Below, piece by piece: positions 7,129 through 11,140 of a stretch of DNA of 11,140 nucleotides. Position 1 is the stretch's first letter. Every line of letters begins with the position of its first letter. The translations under genes were made by a program, and so were the position numbers. The notes under the pieces were generated by a model, which had not been told where the DNA came from, searched no databases, and worked only from the letters and a program-made list of their open reading frames with translations. Source of the stretch: SAR202 cluster bacterium (GTDB taxonomy: Bacteria; Chloroflexota; Dehalococcoidia; SAR202; GCA-002694895); NCBI GenBank assembly GCA_009391605.1, contig VFGQ01000093.1, positions 1 through 11,140 of the forward strand, read 5' to 3'.

Positions 7129-7134
7129 TTTCTT

Positions 7135-7138
7135 GGAG
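7135..7138 (+). promoter_or_regulatory. secD ribosome binding site
   Basis: GGAG lies 8 nt before the secD ATG at 7147. It is stronger than the site in front of cca, suggesting independent initiation within the operon. Confidence 0.55.
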
Positions 7139-7146
7139 TCTGGTAA

Positions 7147-8889
7147 ATGAGAAGGTATTGGAAATCATCTTTATTTTCATTTCTCATGATTTTAATTGCG
7201 GTCTTTGTCGTGGTTAATCAAAAATTTAGTTTGGGAGGTAATGAAATAGGATCTGATGCTGTTTTAGGTTTGAAGTTAGGATTAGATTTACAAGGAGGTA
7301 GTCATCTTGTCTATCAGTCAGATTTAAAGAATGAAAATGGAGAATCTATCCCTCCTGACAAAACTCAAATGCAGGCATTGATTAAGACTATTGAGAGGCG
7401 GGTAAACTCTTCAGGTCTTGGCGAGCCAATAATACAATTATTGGGTGATGACCGCCTATTAATTCAATTACCGGGTATTACTGATCCTGAAAGAGCTAAG
7501 AATTTAATTGGTGAAACAGCTAGATTGGAATTTAAACATCGTTATACAGATGCGAGTGATCCTGTTGATACAGTAATTAATGAGGGAGTATTAACCTCTT
7601 ATGTGGGATTATATCCAACTTCAACTTCTGAAGTTGATGCTAAGAATAATTCTACTGATAAGAAAGATGGTGAGCCTGATCCGGTAGCACCTCCTTTAGG
7701 TGTGTTTGTAAAATTTTCTGAAAATTCGTATTCAGTCTTTAAACAACTCCATGAAAATATAGTACAAAGTTTAGAGTCTCCAGGATATGATCGTTTGCAA
7801 GTAGAAGTTTCCGGGAATGATGATGTAAGAAGATTTGAATTATTGGGGACATTTATTACTGAAACTTCAGAAGAAAGTGAATTTGTATTTATGATTCCAT
7901 CGAATTATTATAAATCAGTTGAAGAAGCAAAAAATGCATTAGGAGAATCACCAAAATTTGAATTATTAAGTATTTTGTTAGGTCAAAGAGATGAGGTTAT
8001 TGGATTGACTGGAGAAAATCTTGAAAGAGCGTATCCTGGACAACATCAGCAAACAAACAAGCCAATAATTAATATAGAATTTAATGAAGATGGAACTAGA
8101 AAATTTGCTGAATTAACAACTGAGATAGCAGGAACAAATGATAGAATTGCTATTTTTTTAGATCAGGATGAGTTAATTAGCCCTGTTGTAAATCAACCTA
8201 TTTTAGGGGGTGCGGCATTCATTGATGGGCCTACATTTACAATTGATAGAGTGAATGATTTAGCTCTGATGCTAGAATCAGGTAGGCTACCTGTGCCAAT
8301 AAAATTATTACAAGAAAGAGATGTGGATGCAGTATTGGGGGCAGATAGTTTATCTAAAAGTTATTATGCCGCAGGCGTCGGATTGCTTTTAGTTGTAGTG
8401 TTTATGATTCTTTATTACAGAATTCCAGGCCTTTTTGCTTCTATAGCATTATTCTTTTATTGTTTATTGGTTATAGCAGTTTTCAAATTATTATCTGTAA
8501 CATTAACACTTAGTGGGATAGCTGCAGCAATTTTATCTGTAGGTATGGCTGTTGATGCGAATATTCTTATTTTTGAAAGATTGAAAGAAGAATTAAGACT
8601 TGGCAGAACGTTATCAATGGCTGTAAATATGGGATTTTCCAAAGCATGGCCTGCTATCAGGGATAGTAATATATCAACCCTTATTACTTGTTTAATTTTA
8701 TTTTGGTTTGCAGATCAATTAGGAGCTACAATCGTGAAGGGCTTTGCAGTAACTTTATCTATTGGCGTTATTATCAGTATGATATCCGCACTATTGATAA
8801 CCCAAACAATACTAAAAGTAGCATCAAATTCTTTATTATCTAAGTTTTTAAATTTATATGTTCCTGCTGGGCGTAGAGATGTTTTATAA
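7147..8889 (+). CDS. secD: Protein translocase subunit SecD
   Basis: SecD is an inner-membrane RND-type protein that uses the proton motive force to help pull exported proteins out of the SecYEG channel. The 580 residues show an N-terminal membrane segment (about 7-25), then the diagnostic GLDLQGGSHLVYQ (45-57), a large extracytoplasmic P1 region, the conserved ISPVVNQPILGG and LESGRLPVPI (376-385), and a C-terminal block of about five membrane segments (403 to 555) with VGMAVDANILIFERLKEE (465-482) in the fourth transmembrane region. A polar stretch at about 158-184 (Ser/Thr/Asp/Lys then Pro-rich) looks like a flexible insertion in the periplasmic part. ATG at 7147 is preceded by GGAG. It is followed after 11 bp by secF, its obligatory partner. 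No yajC is present in the window. Confidence 0.97.
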   Translation: MRRYWKSSLFSFLMILIAVFVVVNQKFSLGGNEIGSDAVLGLKLGLDLQGGSHLVYQSDLKNENGESIPPDKTQMQALIKTIERRVNSSGLGEPIIQLLGDDRLLIQLPGITDPERAKNLIGETARLEFKHRYTDASDPVDTVINEGVLTSYVGLYPTSTSEVDAKNNSTDKKDGEPDPVAPPLGVFVKFSENSYSVFKQLHENIVQSLESPGYDRLQVEVSGNDDVRRFELLGTFITETSEESEFVFMIPSNYYKSVEEAKNALGESPKFELLSILLGQRDEVIGLTGENLERAYPGQHQQTNKPIINIEFNEDGTRKFAELTTEIAGTNDRIAIFLDQDELISPVVNQPILGGAAFIDGPTFTIDRVNDLALMLESGRLPVPIKLLQERDVDAVLGADSLSKSYYAAGVGLLLVVVFMILYYRIPGLFASIALFFYCLLVIAVFKLLSVTLTLSGIAAAILSVGMAVDANILIFERLKEELRLGRTLSMAVNMGFSKAWPAIRDSNISTLITCLILFWFADQLGATIVKGFAVTLSIGVIISMISALLITQTILKVASNSLLSKFLNLYVPAGRRDVL

Positions 8890-8893
8890 AGGA
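8888..8893 (+). promoter_or_regulatory. secF ribosome binding site overlapping the secD stop codon
   Basis: AAAGGA begins within the secD TAA stop and ends 7 nt before the secF ATG at 8901. This supports that start and close translational linkage of the two subunits. Confidence 0.6.
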
Positions 8894-8900
8894 AAAATAT

Positions 8901-9776
8901 ATGCAACTTTCAAAATATAGATTATCTTTTTTTAGTATATCTGGTCTTATAATAATTATAGGTTCTATTTTTATTATTTTAGGGGGGCTTAATCCGGGAA
9001 TAGACTTTACTGGTGGTTCAACTTTAACTTTAAAAATTCCCAATGTTGATTCTTCGTCTGAAGTTAGAAATTCATTATCAAATACCCAATATGATAATTC
9101 AATAATACAAAATTTTGGAAATAATACATTTTTTATTAGGACTGTTATGATTGATGATGATCAAAAAAAGAATATATTACAGAATTTAGATACTATAACC
9201 CCAGATAAGGATGTAGAAATATTGTCTTTTGATCTAATATCTCCACTCATAGCTAATGAAACTGTTGTTAATGCAATATGGGCTGTTTTCGCAGCTACTA
9301 TAGGTATATTTATATATATATGGTGGGCATTTAGAAATGTTCCAAATCCTGTAAGATACAGCGTGGTTGCAATTACTGCATTATTGCATGATACATTAAT
9401 TGTTGTAGGTATCTTCGCTCTACTTGGTTTTTTCTTGAATTATGAGATAAATACAATGTTTATTATTGCGTTTTTGACTGTCTTAGGTTACAGCGTAAAT
9501 GATTCAATCGTAGTTTTGGATAGATTGAGGAGTAATACAATTGATTTTGGAGGTATGAGATTGAGTCAGATGGTAGATTTAAGTGTTTCTCAAACATTTG
9601 GAAGATCGTTAAATACAAGTATTACTTTATTAGTTACTTTACTGGCAATGTATATATTTGGTGGAAATACTCTGAAACCATTTATTTTAGTATTAATTGT
9701 TGGAGTGATTTCAGGGACTTATAGTTCTATCGCAATTGCAACACAAATCTTAGTTATTTGGGATGAAAGGAATTAA
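8901..9776 (+). CDS. secF: Protein translocase subunit SecF
   Basis: SecF forms the SecDF complex with the product of the preceding gene. The 291 residues contain a first membrane segment (about 12-29), NPGIDFTGGS (31-40), a short extracytoplasmic domain (about 41-120), and then five membrane segments between about 122 and 283. These include LLHDTLIVVG (161-170), the signature TVLGYSVNDSIVVLDRLR (193-210) with the Asp-containing fourth segment, and RSLNTSITLLVTLL. Length is normal for a stand-alone SecF. The protein ends almost directly after the last segment (WDERN), so there is no long basic cytoplasmic tail. The gene is convergent with the dehydrogenase gene, with only 11 bp between their stop codons. 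Confidence 0.96.
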   Translation: MQLSKYRLSFFSISGLIIIIGSIFIILGGLNPGIDFTGGSTLTLKIPNVDSSSEVRNSLSNTQYDNSIIQNFGNNTFFIRTVMIDDDQKKNILQNLDTITPDKDVEILSFDLISPLIANETVVNAIWAVFAATIGIFIYIWWAFRNVPNPVRYSVVAITALLHDTLIVVGIFALLGFFLNYEINTMFIIAFLTVLGYSVNDSIVVLDRLRSNTIDFGGMRLSQMVDLSVSQTFGRSLNTSITLLVTLLAMYIFGGNTLKPFILVLIVGVISGTYSSIAIATQILVIWDERN

Positions 9777-9787
9777 TTAAGGTCAGA

Positions 9788-10651
9788 TTATTTTGAATTA
9801 ATATTTAATTCATTTATAAGATTTGATAGATCTTTAATTTCTTTATTTTCTATTAAAGATACTAAACTGTAAATATATGCTGAATTATCCAACGATCCGG
9901 AGTTTAGGCTTTGTGATACATACGTACTAGCTATTTCTCGCATTTCTGCTATCCATCTTCCTGATTTTAATGGAAGTTTAGGGATTTGATTTTTCATTTT
10001 TATCAAGGTATCTTTCTGGCTATAATCTAATTCCTCGATTAATTCATCAAATATGTTTAATTTCTTTGATAGGAGTAACAAAGATATCCATAATGCGCTG
10101 GTTCCTTTTGTAAGAGATGCATAACACATTTTAATACTTGATGCTGCTTCTAGTTTATCTCCTAAATTTATTATTTGAAATGCTTTTGATTTTAAGAATT
10201 CAATTTTATTTGCGTATTTTCCTGATATATATAATTTTGGTTTATATGTATTAGTTGGTGCAGTTCCAATTATAGATCCATCAATATATTTGCTATTTTT
10301 AAAAGCAGTAGCAATAAATGATTTTTCAATAAATTTAGTTGTATCCGGAGAAATAGCATTACATTCCACATATGTGAGAGATTTTGAATTTAATTGTGAT
10401 AATTTACTTAATTTATTTCCCACTTCTACTGAAGCACTAGGAGGAATGATAGAGAGAATGATATCACTTTTATCTATTAAATCAGATAGAGTTATGTTTT
10501 TAATATTATTGGACTTAGCATTTTGGATAGTTTTTTTACTTCTTCCATCAAGGTTTGTAAGAACTTCAATTCCAGAGTTTAATAATGCTATGCCTACCGA
10601 AAGCCCCATATCTCCCATACCGATCAATCCAATTGTATTAATCCGATTCAA
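9788..10651 (-). CDS. NAD(P)-dependent 6PGDH/3-hydroxyisobutyrate dehydrogenase-like protein with DUF1932 domain
   Basis: This 287-residue cytoplasmic oxidoreductase starts with a Rossmann domain: GLIGMGDMG (8-16) gives the GxGxxG dinucleotide site, and IIPPSAS (68-74) marks the end of the NAD half. The C-terminal half, with [20 protein letters not shown] (about 169-188) and [14 protein letters not shown], matches the helical DUF1932 domain; Lys174 is at the position of the catalytic Lys of beta-hydroxyacid dehydrogenases. DGR at 35-37 after the second beta strand suggests NADP(H), by inference. The substrate is unknown. The start must be TTG at 10651: an in-frame TAG lies seven codons upstream with no other start between. 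This TTG overlaps the rpmJ stop (TTGA), so translation is probably coupled to rpmJ. Confidence 0.88.
   Translation of the reverse strand: MNRINTIGLIGMGDMGLSVGIALLNSGIEVLTNLDGRSKKTIQNAKSNNIKNITLSDLIDKSDIILSIIPPSASVEVGNKLSKLSQLNSKSLTYVECNAISPDTTKFIEKSFIATAFKNSKYIDGSIIGTAPTNTYKPKLYISGKYANKIEFLKSKAFQIINLGDKLEAASSIKMCYASLTKGTSALWISLLLLSKKLNIFDELIEELDYSQKDTLIKMKNQIPKLPLKSGRWIAEMREIASTYVSQSLNSGSLDNSAYIYSLVSLIENKEIKDLSNLINELNINSK
9794..9812. terminator. Weak hairpin at the secF / dehydrogenase convergent junction
   Basis: TGAATTAA-TAT-TTAATTCA is a perfect 8-bp stem with a 3-nt loop inside the last codons of the dehydrogenase gene, 18 nt after the secF stop. On the plus strand it is followed by a short T-rich stretch (TTTATAAG). 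It could end secF transcripts, but the stem is almost purely A-T and no long T-run follows. Confidence 0.25.
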
Positions 10652-10773
10652 CCTTGCCTGGCTTTCATCCTAGGGTTTTTTTTGTTTATAATATATAAAC
10701 GTCCTTTACGTCTTACAACCCTATTATTCCTGTCTCTTCCTTTTACAGATTTTAAGGAATTGAATATTTTCAC
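10648..10773 (-). CDS. rpmJ: Large ribosomal subunit protein bL36, cysteine-free type
   Basis: This 41-codon gene translates to a protein beginning [14 protein letters not shown] and ending [21 protein letters not shown], clearly bL36 of the longer (YkgO/type B and alphaproteobacterial-like) form. bL36 sits in the large subunit near the peptidyl-transferase region. The zinc-ribbon cysteines of the classic form are all missing: the usual Cys positions in the RxxxC and VICK elements are Asn, so this is a zinc-independent (C-minus) version. GTG at 10773 has AAAGGG 8 nt upstream; an in-frame GTG at 10782 is less likely because it would overlap that site. rpmJ is not next to other ribosomal protein genes here. 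Its stop overlaps the TTG start of the dehydrogenase gene. Confidence 0.93.
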   Translation of the reverse strand: MKIFNSLKSVKGRDRNNRVVRRKGRLYIINKKNPRMKARQG

Positions 10774-10781
10774 TTTTTGCA

Positions 10782-10787
10782 CCCTTT
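10782..10787 (-). promoter_or_regulatory. rpmJ ribosome binding site
   Basis: AAAGGG on the minus strand with an 8-nt spacer to GTG at 10773 decides between that GTG and the in-frame GTG at 10782. Confidence 0.6.
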
Positions 10788-10805
10788 AATTTATATCGAA
10801 AGAAT

Positions 10806-10811
10806 ATTATA
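10806..10811 (-). promoter_or_regulatory. Possible -10 box upstream of rpmJ
   Basis: An exact TATAAT on the minus strand lies about 33 nt upstream of the rpmJ GTG, in the 83-bp gap between rpmJ and the upstream partial gene. No good -35 is seen at 16-18 bp (AGATTA at 17 bp is poor), so the assignment rests on one box in AT-rich DNA. Confidence 0.3.
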
Positions 10812-10856
10812 AATATAAAGTACTAATTAATCTATGTGTTTACTAATGATCTAATA

Positions 10857-11138
10857 TTATTTTAATTTTTTACATAAATCAGTATTAAATAAATATTCTT
10901 TATTAGCCTGATAAAAATAATAATCCACATTATCTGAATCTTTAAGTGATAGTTGTCCAGTTATTTTTGTTGCAAGATTTTTCATATGGTGAAGTTGTAT
11001 TGTTTGGGTTAAATCATTTGAGTAATGAAGTAATATTGAACCTGTAGGACCAGTATTATAATTTCTTAAATAACCGTACTTGGTTATTGCGTTGTGTAAT
11101 TTTCCAGATACAGATTCTAGTGAGTCATTTTCATTAAC
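10857..11138 (-). CDS. Unrecognised protein, C-terminal 93 residues (5' end outside window)
   Basis: The minus-strand frame is open from the right window edge to TAA at 10859-10857, giving 93 codons with no start codon before an internal ATG 42 codons from the end. A stop-free run of this length in very AT-rich DNA, adjoining the rpmJ gap, supports a real gene entering from the right. The translation contains SGKLHNAITKYGYLRN, NTGPTGSILLHYSND, LATKITGQLSLKD and a terminal YLFNTDLCKKLK. It looks soluble, is rich in Asn, Lys and Tyr, and has no clear membrane segment or motif I can name. No function is proposed. It is on the same strand as rpmJ, 83 bp upstream, and might share its transcript. 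Confidence 0.6.
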   Translation of the reverse strand, partial: VNENDSLESVSGKLHNAITKYGYLRNYNTGPTGSILLHYSNDLTQTIQLHHMKNLATKITGQLSLKDSDNVDYYFYQANKEYLFNTDLCKKLK

Positions 11139-11140
11139 CA

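Noticed and set aside
8457..9043. Three short minus-strand frames opposite secD and secF
   Set aside because: They overlap conserved SecD/SecF signature segments in antisense and lack ribosome sites.
10290..10673. 127-codon plus-strand frame opposite the dehydrogenase gene
   Set aside because: Antisense to the Rossmann domain and the rpmJ end; no start signal.
10774..10782. Upstream in-frame GTG (10782) as rpmJ start
   Set aside because: It overlaps the AAAGGG ribosome site, and family members begin at the MK(V/I)xNSLKS position matching 10773.
1..11140. CRISPR arrays, tRNA genes, insertion sequences, toxin-antitoxin or phage genes
   Set aside because: No regularly spaced repeats, cloverleaf-like segments, transposase motifs or small paired genes were seen on either strand.

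Overview
This is a strongly AT-rich, densely packed bacterial window with housekeeping genes and one ABC-type export cluster. The protein features suggest a small-genome, probably marine member of the Chloroflexota (SAR202/Dehalococcoidia-like). The pointers are the style of the peptide deformylase, the HD-containing CCA enzyme and the NorD-like VWA protein, plus a DUF1932 dehydrogenase, a family I associate with that lineage. This placement is inferred from remembered family resemblance; no 16S or other marker was searched.

Layout. (1) Positions 2-517, + strand: the 3' end of a NorD/CbbO-type von Willebrand factor A protein, cut by the window start. Its stop codon directly abuts the stop of the next, convergent gene. 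(2) Positions 5015 down to 518, - strand: a four-gene operon of ABC ATPase, ABC-2 permease, GldG-like auxiliary protein and DUF4340 protein. This is the GldA-GldF-GldG type of machinery plus DUF4340, and its cargo is unknown. All four genes start with TTG. (3) Positions 5016-5155: a divergent promoter region with an 11-bp perfect inverted repeat. (4) Positions 5156-9776, + strand: def, cca, secD, secF in tight succession. These cover N-terminal deformylation of new proteins, tRNA 3'-end maturation, and the SecDF part of the Sec export machinery. (5) Positions 10773 down to 9788, - strand: a 41-codon bL36 gene (rpmJ, cysteine-free type) whose stop overlaps the TTG start of an NAD(P)-dependent 6PGDH/HIBADH-like dehydrogenase with a DUF1932 C-terminal domain. 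(6) Positions 11138 down to 10857, - strand: the last 93 codons of an unrecognised protein that continues beyond the window.

About 99% of the sequence is coding or sits in gaps under 150 bp. There are no tRNA or rRNA genes, CRISPR arrays, insertion sequences or phage genes, and no gap over 300 bp. I do not see a clearly new multi-gene system. The items most worth checking are the all-TTG Gld-type ABC operon with its inverted-repeat control region, a perfect 24-bp palindrome inside cca, the coupled rpmJ-dehydrogenase pair, and the unassigned gene at the right edge.
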